64,000 nt of DNA from Streptomyces umbrinus (GTDB lineage: Bacteria > Actinomycetota > Actinomycetes > Streptomycetales > Streptomycetaceae), in the NCBI RefSeq assembly GCF_030817415.1, contig NZ_JAUSZI010000002.1:11321501-11385500 (forward strand), in the 5' to 3' direction. Positions 25,863-35,227 of this stretch are shown here, in pieces. The translations under genes and the position numbers were made by a program. The notes beneath the pieces were generated by a model. It worked only from the letters and a program-made list of their open reading frames with translations. It searched no databases and had not been told where the DNA came from. Each line of letters opens with the position of its first letter. Positions within the stretch are counted from its first letter, which is position 1.

Positions 25863-26824
25863 GGGCGCAGCCGCAGGCGCTTGCGGGCCCGGGGGATCGG
25901 TAGCGGTCCGGCGCCGGGCACGACGGTGTTGGAGACGGTGCCGATGCCCTCGACGGTGAGGGTGACGGTGTCGCCGGGCTTCAGCGGTGGCGGGTCCTGG
26001 CGGCCGCGTATGCCCCACAGCTCGGCCAGGCAGCCGCCGTTGCCACAGGTGCCGGAGCCGAGCACATCGCCGGGACGGACGTATGTGCCGCGGGAGGCGT
26101 AGGCGACCATCTCCTCGAAGGTCCAGCTCATGTTGGACAGCAGGTCCTCGCCGACCACCTCGCCGTTCACCGAGGCGGTCAGCGCCAGCCGCAGGAAACC
26201 GTCGGTGTCCCGGTACGGCTCCAGCTCGTCGGCGGTGACCAGGTACGGGCCGAGGGTGGTGGCGGTGTCCTTGCCCTTGCAGGGGCCGAGCCCGACCTTC
26301 ATCTCGGCGGACTGCAGGTCGCGGGCGGACCAGTCGTTGAAGATCGTGTAGCCGATGATGTGGTCGCGGGCCTGCTCTGGTGTGAGGTCGCGGCCCTCGA
26401 CGCCGATGACGGCGGCGACTTCGAGTTCGAAGTCCAGGACCGAGGAGCCGGGTGGCACGGGAATGTCGTCGTGGGCGCCGATGACGGCGTACGGATTGGT
26501 GAAGTAGAAGGTCGGCGCGTCGTACCAGGCGTCCGGGACCCCGGCCGCGTTGTCGATGCTGCGCCGTACGCCCTCGACGTGCTCCTCGAAGGTGACGAAG
26601 TCCCGCACGGACGGCGGCTGGAGAGGCGGCAGCAGCCGCACCTGCGAGACATGCGGGCCGCCCGGCACGGCCGGCGTGGCGTTGCTCGCCTCACGCAGGG
26701 CCGCGGGGCCCGCCCGGAGCAGGTCGAGCAGCGAGGCGCGGCCGGGAAAGGGGTAAAGGGTGCCGTCGTCATCCACGGTGGCGACGCTGCGGCGGCCGTG
26801 GTGTTCGTACGTGGCGAAGCGCAT
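25859..26824 (-). CDS. Fumarylacetoacetate hydrolase-family protein (FAH2)
   Basis: The 321-residue protein begins MRFATYEHHGRRSVATVDDDG and contains the FAH core: VRDFVTFEEHVEGV, YFTNPYAVIGAHDDI, the metal ligands in LDFELEVAAVIG, and IFNDWSARDLQ. Members hydrolyse, hydrate or decarboxylate 2-oxo/2,4-dioxo acids made by ring cleavage. It is closely related to FAH3 in cassette II (42.1 kb) and distinct from FAH1 at the head of this operon. Confidence 0.9.
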   Translation of the reverse strand: MRFATYEHHGRRSVATVDDDGTLYPFPGRASLLDLLRAGPAALREASNATPAVPGGPHVSQVRLLPPLQPPSVRDFVTFEEHVEGVRRSIDNAAGVPDAWYDAPTFYFTNPYAVIGAHDDIPVPPGSSVLDFELEVAAVIGVEGRDLTPEQARDHIIGYTIFNDWSARDLQSAEMKVGLGPCKGKDTATTLGPYLVTADELEPYRDTDGFLRLALTASVNGEVVGEDLLSNMSWTFEEMVAYASRGTYVRPGDVLGSGTCGNGGCLAELWGIRGRQDPPPLKPGDTVTLTVEGIGTVSNTVVPGAGPLPIPRARKRLRLRP

Positions 26825-26913
26825 GGCAATCCTGGGGTGTGGCGTAGGAGTGGACCAGGGACGCGGGGGGAGTCAGGGCATGGACCGTTCCGCGCCCCCG
26901 GAGCCGAGGGGGA

Positions 26914-27864
26914 TCAGACCGGCGGGGCGACGAAGACGCCGCGGTCGACGTCGTTGAAGGATTCCTTGACGATCAGCTCGTTCATCGCGTTCGCCGTGCC
27001 CCACTGATCGGTGACCTCGGGCTGGGAGAAGTCGTAGACGTGCGGATGCCAGGTGTCCTCGTCGAGCTCCTCCAACTCCGTCGTGTACTCGACGGTGTTG
27101 CCGTGCGGGTCGAGGAAGTACGTGAAGGTGTTGTCGCCGGCCATGTGGCGGCCCGGGCCCCAGAGCTTGCGGGCGCCGGAGCGCATCACGCGTCCCGAGC
27201 CGCGCATGTACTCGTCCAGACCGCGCATCTCGAACGAGACGTGGTGCAGGGAGGTGTGCGGGCCCTTGGCGAGGGCCATCGAGTGGTGCTGGTTGCTGAT
27301 CCGCATGAAGTGCATGACCTCGCCCATGTGCGGGGAGCTGAGCGTGTCGGACAGCCGGAAGCCGAGGTGGCGCTCGTACCAGGCACGGGTGGCGTCCAGG
27401 TCGGGGGAGTTGAGGACGACGTGCGAGAGGCGGACCGGGATGGCCTCCTTCTCCTCGATACGCCGGTGCTGCCGGGCCTCGACCTCCGCCGAGACCTCGA
27501 TGGTGCGGCCGTCGCCGTCGAAGAAGCGGAAGCCGTAGCCGCCGCCGGGGGTGTCGACCTTGCCCGGCTGCGAGATCAACCGCACGCCGTCCGCGAGGAG
27601 TTGCTCGGCGAGCGTGTCCACGTCGGCGTCCGACGCGGCGCCGTAGGACACGAGGTCGAGCCGCTTCTCGTCGGCCTTGCGGAGCCGTATGACGTACTGC
27701 TCGGGGCTGCCCTCGGCGGCCAGGAAGGAGATGCCCTCGTCCTCGGCGACCTTGGTCAGGCCCCAGACTCCGGCGTAGAAGTCCAGCTGCTTGTCGTAGT
27801 CGGGCACGGCGAGGTCGACGTGCCGCAGATGGGTGAGCAGACGGTTGGGCAGGTCGTTGGTCAT
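26914..27864 (-). CDS. VOC-family extradiol ring-cleavage dioxygenase
   Basis: The 316-residue protein has two glyoxalase-like modules. The first starts LRHVDLAVPDYDKQLDFYAG. The second carries an iron triad typical of type I extradiol enzymes: His in RLSHVVLNSPDL, His in SLHHVSFEM and Glu in GNTVEYTTELEE. The substrate is likely a catechol or aminophenol-type ring. GAGGAG precedes the ATG. It lies mid-operon, between an amidohydrolase and FAH2. Confidence 0.88.
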   Translation of the reverse strand: MTNDLPNRLLTHLRHVDLAVPDYDKQLDFYAGVWGLTKVAEDEGISFLAAEGSPEQYVIRLRKADEKRLDLVSYGAASDADVDTLAEQLLADGVRLISQPGKVDTPGGGYGFRFFDGDGRTIEVSAEVEARQHRRIEEKEAIPVRLSHVVLNSPDLDATRAWYERHLGFRLSDTLSSPHMGEVMHFMRISNQHHSMALAKGPHTSLHHVSFEMRGLDEYMRGSGRVMRSGARKLWGPGRHMAGDNTFTYFLDPHGNTVEYTTELEELDEDTWHPHVYDFSQPEVTDQWGTANAMNELIVKESFNDVDRGVFVAPPV

Positions 27865-27875
27865 GTCGGGGCTCC

Positions 27876-28919
27876 TCAGGAGAGGCGCAGCAGCGCTGCC
27901 GCGTTGCCGCCGCGTACGGCGTGGAAGTGGTGGTCGGGCAGGTCGGTGGCGGCGCGCAGCGCGCCGACCGGGTCCTCGGTGCCCATGTCGAAGGGGAAGT
28001 CCGAGCCGAGCAGGACCCGGTCGGGGCCGGCCACCCGGATCAGTTCGCGCAGGACGTGCGGGTCGTGGACGAGCGAGTCGAAGGACAGCCGCTTGAGGTA
28101 GCTGCTCGGCTCGGACGCGCAGCCCCGCGTGTCCGGTCTGGCCCGCCAGGCGTGGTCGGAGCGGCCGATGTGGGTGGGCAGGTAGCCGCCACCGTGCGCG
28201 GCGATCACCTTCAGGCCGGGGTGGCGGTCCAGCACCCCGGAGAAGATGAGGTGGGAGAGCGCGACGGCGTTCTCGGTGGGCTGGCCGACCGTGTTGGACA
28301 GGTACCAGCGGTCCAGGCGCTCGTCGAGCGTGCAGCCGAAGGGGTGCAGGAAGAGCACCGCCCCGGTCGTCTCTGCGAGCGCCCAGAACGGGTCGTACGC
28401 CGGGTCCGAAAGCTCGCGCCCGGGCGCGTGGCTGGAGATCTCCACTCCGCGCAGGCCCAGGCCGAGGGCGTGGTCGAGGGCCTTGACGGCGAGGTCCGGG
28501 TGCTGGAGCGGGACGAGGCCCAGTCCGTGCAGCCGGTCGGGGGCCTGGGCGACATGGGCCGCGGTGCCGGCGTTGGCCAGTTCCCACACCGTGCGGGCGA
28601 GGTCCTCGTCGGCCCAGTAGTGGTAGTGCGACGGGGACGGCGAGACCAGTTGGATGTCGACGCCGGAGGCGTCCATCGCGGTGAGCCGGGCCTTGACGTC
28701 GGTCAGCCGGGGGATGCGGTCGCGGACCATCGGGCCGCTGACGGCGAGCGCCTCGGGGCCGTTGCGGCGGGCGTCGAGAGCGCGGGCGGCGTCCAGCCCG
28801 GGGTGTCCGGCGACGGCCTGCTCGACCTGCGGAAGCAGGACGTGCGCGTGGACGTCGATGGTGGGGAGGGCCGAGGTGGCCAGGGCGTCCGGGGTGTCCG
28901 GGGTGTCCGGGGTCGTCAC
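27876..28919 (-). CDS. Amidohydrolase 2-family protein (ACMSD-like decarboxylase/hydrolase)
   Basis: The 347-residue TIM-barrel has the metal motif HAH in TIDVHAHVLLP, His in LFLHPFG, His in VIAAHGGGYLP and Asp in LLGSDFPFDMG. These are the pattern of the ACMSD/gamma-resorcylate decarboxylase group. It probably decarboxylates or hydrolyses an aromatic-derived acid. The start GTG overlaps the monooxygenase stop (GTGA). The N-terminus contains a TPD-TPD-TPD triplet from a 9-base tandem repeat. An upstream ATG extension lies inside the monooxygenase gene and is rejected. Confidence 0.88.
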   Translation of the reverse strand: MTTPDTPDTPDALATSALPTIDVHAHVLLPQVEQAVAGHPGLDAARALDARRNGPEALAVSGPMVRDRIPRLTDVKARLTAMDASGVDIQLVSPSPSHYHYWADEDLARTVWELANAGTAAHVAQAPDRLHGLGLVPLQHPDLAVKALDHALGLGLRGVEISSHAPGRELSDPAYDPFWALAETTGAVLFLHPFGCTLDERLDRWYLSNTVGQPTENAVALSHLIFSGVLDRHPGLKVIAAHGGGYLPTHIGRSDHAWRARPDTRGCASEPSSYLKRLSFDSLVHDPHVLRELIRVAGPDRVLLGSDFPFDMGTEDPVGALRAATDLPDHHFHAVRGGNAAALLRLS

Positions 28920-30064
28920 GGGGTCTCCTTCAGGACGGACATCGTGCGGCCGATCAGGCCGGGGACATCGGCGTCGCGGACGCCGTCCAGCTGCCACTGG
29001 CCGAGCTGCACCGAGGCCTCGACGACCATGCGGACACGGTCGATGCGGCGCTCGTAATAGCGGGTCAGGAGCTCGTCGAGGGAGCCGGCGGAGTCCCACG
29101 ACTCCGGGGCGCTCAGCAGCTCGGCCAGTACGGAGGCGTCCTCAAGCGACATGGCCGCGCCCTGCGCGAGGGTGGGCGGGCAGGCGTGGGCGGCGTCGCC
29201 GATCAGCACGACCCGGCCGCGGTGCCAGGAACCCTCGACGAGCAGCCGGTCGAACCAGGTGTAGTTGACCTTGGCGGGGTCGGTGATGCTCGCGGCGATC
29301 TCGGGCCAGGCGCCGCCGTACGGGGCTGCCAGGCGCCGCATCTCGTCCGCGTACGAGGCCGGGTCGATGGAGGCGCGGTCGCGGTTGGCCTCGACGAGAT
29401 AGGCGTAGATGGTGTTCTCACTGGTGGGGCAGTAGCCGGCGATGTAACAGGGCCCGCCGTAGGCCAGGTCCGTGCGCTCCACGCTCGCCGGGCGGGGTGC
29501 GGCGACGCGCCAGATGGCCATGCCGGTCGGCTCGGGCTTCTCACTGATGCCGATCACCGCGCGGGTCAGGGAATTGAGACCGTCTGCCGCGATGACGAGG
29601 TCGTAGCGGCCCTCGGTGCCGTCGCTGAAGCGGACGGTGACGCCCGTCTCGTCCTGGACCAGTTCGTCGGCGGTGGTGCCGAGGCGGACCGTCGCACCAC
29701 TGGCCAGGACCGCCTCGCACAGGATCTCCTGGAGCCGGGGCCGCTGCATGCCGATGGTCGCGGGCAGGTCCACGCCGCCGGAACGGATGTCCTGCTGGAC
29801 GTGGAACACGTGACCGTCGGGCGTGGCCAGGCCCACCGAGTCGAAGGCGTAGCCGCTCTCCCGGACCTTGTCCCACACGCCCAGCTCGCGCAGCACGCGC
29901 AGCGCGTTGCCCTGGAGGGTGATGCCGGAGCCGAGGACGTTCCAGTCGGGCTTGGCCTCGATCAGGTCCACGGTGATGCCCGCTCGCCGCAGCAGCACGG
30001 TCACGGCGTTGCCGGAGGCGCCGCCGCCGATGACGAGGACGGTGTGGGGGCGGGGGTCGGTCAT
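28916..30064 (-). CDS. FAD-dependent aromatic monooxygenase
   Basis: The 382-residue group A flavin hydroxylase has the Rossmann GxGxxG in VLVIGGGASGNAV, the central DG region DLVIAADGLNSLTR and the second FAD motif RVVLIGDAAHACPP. This group inserts oxygen into phenols using NAD(P)H. It likely forms the diol that the VOC dioxygenase then cleaves. The start is MTDPRP, preceded by AGGGAGA; an ATG ten codons upstream is less well placed. Confidence 0.9.
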   Translation of the reverse strand: MTDPRPHTVLVIGGGASGNAVTVLLRRAGITVDLIEAKPDWNVLGSGITLQGNALRVLRELGVWDKVRESGYAFDSVGLATPDGHVFHVQQDIRSGGVDLPATIGMQRPRLQEILCEAVLASGATVRLGTTADELVQDETGVTVRFSDGTEGRYDLVIAADGLNSLTRAVIGISEKPEPTGMAIWRVAAPRPASVERTDLAYGGPCYIAGYCPTSENTIYAYLVEANRDRASIDPASYADEMRRLAAPYGGAWPEIAASITDPAKVNYTWFDRLLVEGSWHRGRVVLIGDAAHACPPTLAQGAAMSLEDASVLAELLSAPESWDSAGSLDELLTRYYERRIDRVRMVVEASVQLGQWQLDGVRDADVPGLIGRTMSVLKETP

Positions 30065-30178
30065 GGGGTCTCCCTGTGGTGGGCCGCGCGACATCGAGCC
30101 GCAGGGGTGGTGGTGCGGGCCGGATGGGCCGGGCTGTCGGGGTTGCCGGGGCGCGGTGCACCCCGCCCGTACGGAGCG

Positions 30179-31156
30179 TTACTTGACGGCGATCGGGTTC
30201 ACCGGGGAGCCGACGGCTCCGGTGATGGGCAGCGGGGCGGCGGTTAGCCAGAACTCGTACCGCCCGTCGGCCGCGCAGTGCTCGGCCAGGGCGTCGAGGT
30301 CCCACATCTCGCCTATGAGCAGACCGATGTTGGGGATGGCCACCTGGTGCAGCGGCTGGAAGGCGTGGTCGAACTCGTTGGGCCGGACCTCGAAACCCCA
30401 GGTGTCGGTGGCGATCCCGGCGATCTCGCTGCGGTGCAGCCAGCCGGCGGTGGTGAAACTCAGCCCGGGCGAGGGACCGCCCGCGTACTCGCCCCAGCCG
30501 TCGCGCCTGGCGCGGGCCAGCCGTCCGGTGCGGACGAGGACGAGGTCGCCGCGGCCGACGGTGACGCCGTGCGCCTCGGCGCTGGCGGTCAGGTGCTCCT
30601 CGGTGATGGCGAAGCCGTCGGGCAGTTCGCCGTTCTGGCCGACGACCAGGCCCACGTCGAGGAGGACGCCTCGCCCGGCCACGTACGGGGCCATGTGCTC
30701 GATGCCGGTGACGAGGTCGCCGCTGGAGGTGACGACCTTCTCGGCGGCCCGCCCGTTCCATGCCTTGCCGTGGTCGAAGATGTGGCCGAGGCCGTCCCAC
30801 TGGGTGGAGCACTGCAGCGGCATCGCGATCACGTCGTCGGCACCGCCGATGCCGTGCGGGAAGCCCTGGTTGCCCAGGGCGGCGTCGGTGCCGGTGTCGA
30901 GCATGGTGTGCACCGGATTCGTACGCCGCCGCCAGCCCTTCTGCGGGCCGTTCATGTCGAAGCGCTGGGAGAGCGAGAAGCTGACGCCGTCGCGGACGAG
31001 GGCCGCGCCCTCGCGGCGCTTTTCGGCGTCCAGGAAGTTGAGCGTGCCGAGGACGTCGTCCTCGCCCCAACGGCCCCAGTTGGAGTACGCCTTGGCGGCC
31101 TCGGCGATCGCACCCTCGGCGTCTTTCGCATCAGGCACAGTGGGGCGGCCGATCAC
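30179..31156 (-). CDS. Cyclase-family (PF04199-like) hydrolase
   Basis: The 325-residue protein has GTLNFLDAEKRREGAALV near the N-terminus and STQWDGLGHIFDHGK in place of the HxGTHxD metal motif of kynurenine formamidase and isatin hydrolase. Residues RGVLLDVG and VLVRTGRLARAR also fit the family. The first metal histidine is replaced by Gln-Trp, a variant I associate with large actinomycete cyclase-family proteins. It may open an amide or lactone ring. It starts with a GTG overlapping the FAH1 stop (GTGA). Confidence 0.82.
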   Translation of the reverse strand: MIGRPTVPDAKDAEGAIAEAAKAYSNWGRWGEDDVLGTLNFLDAEKRREGAALVRDGVSFSLSQRFDMNGPQKGWRRRTNPVHTMLDTGTDAALGNQGFPHGIGGADDVIAMPLQCSTQWDGLGHIFDHGKAWNGRAAEKVVTSSGDLVTGIEHMAPYVAGRGVLLDVGLVVGQNGELPDGFAITEEHLTASAEAHGVTVGRGDLVLVRTGRLARARRDGWGEYAGGPSPGLSFTTAGWLHRSEIAGIATDTWGFEVRPNEFDHAFQPLHQVAIPNIGLLIGEMWDLDALAEHCAADGRYEFWLTAAPLPITGAVGSPVNPIAVK

Positions 31157-32151
31157 GGGGCCTCCTCCGCGACGCAGTGGGTGCGCTGGGCGCCGAGCCC
31201 CGTGACGGAGCCGTCCATCACGTCGCCGTCGCGCAGCAGCCGACCCCAGTGCATGCCGTTCCCGGCCGGGCTGCCGGTCAACACCAGGTCGCCGGGCAGG
31301 AGTCGGGCGGTCTGGGAAATGTACGAGACCAACCGCGCCACGCCGAAGATCATGTCCTTGGTGGACTCGTCCTGCATGGTCTCGCCGTTGAGCTTCAGGG
31401 TGACCCGCAGGTCGGACGGGTCGGCGATGGACCCGGCCGGGACGATCCAGGGGCCGAGCGGGGTGAAGCCGGGCGCGTTCTTGCAGCGCAGCCAGTCGGT
31501 GCCGATGACGGGCATGTCCCGGCGGAAGACGGTGGCACGGTCGGTGAGGTCGTTGGCGATGGTGTAGCCCGCGACGTGGTCGAGGGCGTCTTCCACCGTG
31601 ACCCGGTAGGCGGGGCGGGAGATCACCGCGGCCAGCTCCAGCTCCCAGTCGGGCTTCTTGGCCCAGGAGGGCAGTACTACGTCGTCGTAGGGGCCTGCGA
31701 TCGTGGTCGGCAGGCCGATGAAGACGTACGGGAGGTCCTCGGCGGCCCGTTTGTCCATGATCGCCGCGATCTCGGCGCGGGCCTCCTCGACGGTGCGCGG
31801 GTCGTCCGGGGCGCGGTGAGCGACCTCCAGGTCGATCACGTGCTGCCGGTAGTTGGCGCCGGACTGGAAGATCTGCCGGGGCTCGACGGGCGCGTGCACG
31901 GACAGGTCGTCCAGCGGCAGCCAGTCACCGGCCGGATCGCCCGCGAGGCGGTGCAGGCGCGGCAGTTCCGCGTCCCAGCGCTCCAGGAGCGCGAGGGCGG
32001 TCAGCGCGGGTTCGGCCAGCGCCGTACGCAGGTCGAGCACACGGCCGTCCGGCACCACGAGGCCGGGGAACGGGGCGCCGCCCGGAGCGGAGAGAGTGCC
32101 GATAGCGAACGGGCCTGCGAAGAGGGGCGCCGACGAGGCTGCGGATTTCAC
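31153..32151 (-). CDS. Fumarylacetoacetate hydrolase-family protein (FAH1), first gene of the catabolic operon
   Basis: The 332-residue protein has IFQSGANYRQHVIDLE, the metal-binding region PDWELELAAVISRPAYRV and YTIANDLTDRATVF, and ends with VLTGSPAGNGMHWGR. It differs from FAH2 and FAH3 and is a second family type. It starts with GTG eight bases after GGAGG. Divergent to LysR across 150 bp, it is the likely promoter-proximal gene of a nine-gene operon. Confidence 0.9.
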   Translation of the reverse strand: MKSAASSAPLFAGPFAIGTLSAPGGAPFPGLVVPDGRVLDLRTALAEPALTALALLERWDAELPRLHRLAGDPAGDWLPLDDLSVHAPVEPRQIFQSGANYRQHVIDLEVAHRAPDDPRTVEEARAEIAAIMDKRAAEDLPYVFIGLPTTIAGPYDDVVLPSWAKKPDWELELAAVISRPAYRVTVEDALDHVAGYTIANDLTDRATVFRRDMPVIGTDWLRCKNAPGFTPLGPWIVPAGSIADPSDLRVTLKLNGETMQDESTKDMIFGVARLVSYISQTARLLPGDLVLTGSPAGNGMHWGRLLRDGDVMDGSVTGLGAQRTHCVAEEAP

Positions 32152-32219
32152 GGAGATGTCCTCCCGATTGCGGTGACACCAATCTGACCCGTAAATTGTG
32201 ATTGAGGAAATCGATTCTC

Positions 32220-32236
32220 TGGATGATCGACATCCA
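32220..32236. promoter_or_regulatory. Candidate LysR-binding palindrome
   Basis: TGGATGATCGACATCCA is an interrupted palindrome (TGGATG, 5-base spacer, CATCCA) between the divergent FAH1 and LysR genes. A T-N11-A can be read within it. An AT-rich stretch (32193-32216) lies beside it. Binding is inferred from position and shape. Confidence 0.5.
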
Positions 32237-32301
32237 GGCGGTGAATACCCGGGCCCAGGCCCTGACTCTCTCCTGCTCTCCTACTCCGTACGGGGATCCG
32301 C

Positions 32302-33246
32302 GTGAACCTGGCCAGCCTGGACCTCAACCTCGTCGTCGCCCTGCGCGCTCTCCTTGAGGAGCGCAACGTCACCAGAGCCGGCCGACGCATCGGGCTCAGC
32401 CAGCCCGCCATGAGTGCCGCGCTGGCCCGGCTGCGCCGTCACTTCGACGACGACCTGCTTTCCCGGGTCGGCGGAGGCTACGAACTGACCGCCCTCGGCC
32501 TGGCGCTCCTAGACCGCACCGTCACCGCCTGCGACCTGCTCGAACGCGTCTTCACCAGCCAGGCGGTGTTCGACCCCGCGCATGAGGAGCACGAGTTCAC
32601 CCTGCTCGCCTCCGACTACGCGGTGGCCGTCTTCGGCGCCGACCTCGCCCGCGTCGTCCACACCGAGGCGCCGGGGATCCGGCTGCGCTTCAGACAGTCC
32701 CCGACGGACATCACCGAGAACACGGGGGCGCTGCTGAGCACCGCCGACGGGCTGCTGCTGCCGCACGGCATCATCGGCGACTTTCCCGCCGTGGAGCTCT
32801 ACCGGGACCGCTGGGTCTATCTCGTCGCCGACGACAACCCCGAGGTCGGCGAGCGGCTCGCCCTCGACGATCTGGCCCGGCTGCCGTGGGTGACGTACCA
32901 GCGCACGTACGACGCGCCCGCCGCCCGCCAGATCGGCATGCTCGGTATCGAGCCGCACGTCGAAGTCTCGGTCGACAGCTTCCAGTTGATCCCCCTCCTG
33001 GTCGCCGGGACGCGCCGGGTGGCTCTCATCCAGGGGCATCTCGCCGACCGGCTGGACGGACTCGTCCCCGTACGGGTCATGGAACCGCCCTACGACGCCG
33101 TGCCGCTCCGGGAAGCTCTGTGGTGGCACCCGGTCCACACGCACGACGCGGCGCACATCTGGCTGCGGGAGACGGCGGCGCGGGTCGCGGAGACCATCCA
33201 CGGCAAGAATGATCGCGATCCGGCAGATCGATCGGACAGAGGCTAG
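32302..33246 (+). CDS. LysR-family transcriptional regulator
   Basis: The 314-residue protein has an N-terminal winged HTH (NLASLDLNLVVALRALLEERNVTRAGRRIGLSQPAMSAALARLRRHF), typical of the NodD/NahR-like branch, then an inducer domain. It starts with GTG. Divergent orientation from the catabolic operon implies activation of that operon by an aromatic inducer, as in nah or similar systems. Confidence 0.92.
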   Translation: MNLASLDLNLVVALRALLEERNVTRAGRRIGLSQPAMSAALARLRRHFDDDLLSRVGGGYELTALGLALLDRTVTACDLLERVFTSQAVFDPAHEEHEFTLLASDYAVAVFGADLARVVHTEAPGIRLRFRQSPTDITENTGALLSTADGLLLPHGIIGDFPAVELYRDRWVYLVADDNPEVGERLALDDLARLPWVTYQRTYDAPAARQIGMLGIEPHVEVSVDSFQLIPLLVAGTRRVALIQGHLADRLDGLVPVRVMEPPYDAVPLREALWWHPVHTHDAAHIWLRETAARVAETIHGKNDRDPADRSDRG

Positions 33247-33366
33247 GCAGGGCCGGGCCGCTCACTCATAGTCGACCCCAGTTCCTCCGCACGCCCCCCT
33301 TCTCGGGGTGTCTGTTCCCCGGTGGCGTGCCCGCCCTCCCCTCGTCTCGCCACATGGAGTTCCCGC

Positions 33367-34707
33367 ATGCCCCCTTCCGTGCCACCTCCATCGTCCCCGC
33401 CCGCTCACGCGGAGCCGGTGCCATCGCCGTTGTCCCCGCCCGCTCCCGGCGAATCAGCGCCGCCGCCGGGCGCGACCCTTCCGACGTCCGGTGCCGCGCA
33501 CCGGCTGCGGGTCGCTCTCCTCATGGCCGGCAGCTGTCTGCCGATCCTCGGGGCCGTCCTGATCGCGCCCGTGCTGCCCAAGATGCAGGACCACTTCGCC
33601 GACGTGCCCGGCGCGGCCGCCCTGGTCCCGATGGCCCTCACCGTCCCGGCCCTGGCGCTGGGCCTGCTGGCACCCTTCGCGGGCGTCATCGTCGACCGGC
33701 TCGGCCGTAAGCGTCTGCTGATCGTCGCGACCGTTCTGTACGCGGTCTTCGGCACCGCCCCGCTGTGGCTGGAGTCGCTGGGCGCCATCGTGGCCAGCCG
33801 CGCTCTGGTCGGTATCGCCGAGGCCGCCATCATGACCTGCTGCACCACGCTGATCGGCGACTACTACAGCGGCCGGATGCGGGACCGCTATCTTGCCCTC
33901 CAGACCATGTGCGCCTCCGCCTCCGCGACCGCCTTCTTCGTCATCGGCGGTGCCGCGGGGTCGGCCGGCTGGCGGACCCCGTTCTGGATCTACGCGGTCA
34001 GTCTGCTCATCGCCCCCCTGATGGCCATCGGGCTGCCGAAGCCGACGACGTCCGCCGCCGCCGCTGCCGAGGACGGGGTGAGCACGGACGCCACGGGCAT
34101 CACGGCCACCGCGGTCGCTTCGAAGCACCCGTTCCCCTTCCGGCAGTTGGCCGGGATCTGCGGACTCACCGTGTTCGGGGCCCTCGTCTTCTACGCCGTC
34201 CCGGTGGAGATGGCCTACCTGCTGGACGACCTCGGCGTGACGGCGACCAGTGTGATCGGGCCGGCCACAGCCATCGCCAGCGCCGCCACCGTGGCCGGCG
34301 CGATCACCTTCGCCAAGCTGAGCGGGGCCCCGGCGCCCCGGCTGCCACTCGTCTTCGCCCTGTGCGCGGCCGGGTTCGCGGTGATGTGGCTCGCGAACAG
34401 CGCCCCGCTGCTGATCGCCGGCGCCGTACTCAACTGCCTCGGCACCGGCCTCCTGCTGCCTTCCCTGCTCACCATCGCCATGTCCAAGCTGGACTTCGCC
34501 GACCGCGGCCGTGGCACCGGCCTGTGGACCGCGTCCTTCTTCATCGGCCAGTTCATCTGCCCGCTGATGCTGATCGCGGCCGAGTCCGCCCTCGGCACCC
34601 TGGCCGCCGCCGTCGGCCTGCTCGGCCTGGCCTCGGCCGTCGTCGCGGCAGGCCTCTTCCTGGCCGCCCGGCGCGGGGCACCGGCCGTCGCACCGTTGCC
34701 CCAGTAA
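33367..34707 (+). CDS. MFS transporter, probably for the aromatic substrate
   Basis: The 446-residue protein has a proline-rich cytoplasmic N-terminus, then about twelve TM segments. The loop 2-3 motif is GVIVDRLGRKRLL. It starts at MPPSV with GGAG upstream; a start 15 codons earlier is possible. It follows LysR in the same direction, suggesting uptake of the pathway substrate (inference). A hairpin terminator follows immediately. Confidence 0.86.
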   Translation: MPPSVPPPSSPPAHAEPVPSPLSPPAPGESAPPPGATLPTSGAAHRLRVALLMAGSCLPILGAVLIAPVLPKMQDHFADVPGAAALVPMALTVPALALGLLAPFAGVIVDRLGRKRLLIVATVLYAVFGTAPLWLESLGAIVASRALVGIAEAAIMTCCTTLIGDYYSGRMRDRYLALQTMCASASATAFFVIGGAAGSAGWRTPFWIYAVSLLIAPLMAIGLPKPTTSAAAAAEDGVSTDATGITATAVASKHPFPFRQLAGICGLTVFGALVFYAVPVEMAYLLDDLGVTATSVIGPATAIASAATVAGAITFAKLSGAPAPRLPLVFALCAAGFAVMWLANSAPLLIAGAVLNCLGTGLLLPSLLTIAMSKLDFADRGRGTGLWTASFFIGQFICPLMLIAAESALGTLAAAVGLLGLASAVVAAGLFLAARRGAPAVAPLPQ

Positions 34708-34713
34708 CGGGAA

Positions 34714-34743
34714 GCCGCCCTCGGCGGGCGAGTCGAGGGCGGC
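34714..34743 (+). terminator. Hairpin terminator after the MFS gene
   Basis: GCCGCCCTCG pairs perfectly with CGAGGGCGGC around a 10-base loop, seven bases after the MFS stop codon. It has no T-run. Confidence 0.7.
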
Positions 34744-34898
34744 GCTGTCCGGTACGGACCAGGTCCAGGCAGTGAGGCCGGTTTGCAGAACGGGGGGAAG
34801 CCGGCCTGATGCGCGGCCTTCAGGGCCTGATCGTATTTGTCCACATGGATGGTTCCGCCGCGGGGTAGAGCCTTTGCGCGGTGGTAGGGGAATCCGCT

Positions 34899-35109
34899 GC
34901 GCGCGAGTTCGATACCCCTACCCGAGCTGAGTCGACTGCTCGGCACAGCCGGGTTGTTGTTGTCCAACGGCCGATTCGGGACGCGTTCGGGACGCAAGGA
35001 TAGGAACAGACCGTCAAAGGTGAAGGGATGTCGATATGGCATACCTGCTCTGACCTGCAAAAACGTCATGGATGGGCATTGATTGACGAGGGTCGCCAAG
35101 ATCCTCAAA
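34899..35109. repeat. Cassette I right-end block (P-like arm)
   Basis: About 200 bases from ATCCGCTGCGCGCGAGTTCG to the A2 core are shared with 46763-46972 before site A3. The last ~55 bases are shared with 55335-55387 before A4. It contains CTCTGACCTGCAAAAACGTC, matching an element on the other side of the cores. No gene is recognised between the MFS terminator and this block. Confidence 0.8.
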
Positions 35110-35125
35110 GGACTCATAATCCGTC
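35110..35125. repeat. att-like site A2, left part
   Basis: GGACTCATAATCCGTC starts a tRNA 3' half that is cut by the ISKra4-type transposon at 35126. It resumes at 38522 with the duplicated TAATCCGTC. Removing the transposon and one 9-base duplicate gives a site laid out like A3. Confidence 0.85.
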
Positions 35126-35227
35126 GGGTGTGGCTCTTCTGCAGTGAGCTGGTGATGCCGTGCGCCGTTGCCGTTCGTGGTCGGACGGCGGATCGTCGTG
35201 TACCAGGACGCGGTCTTGGAGGCGGCG

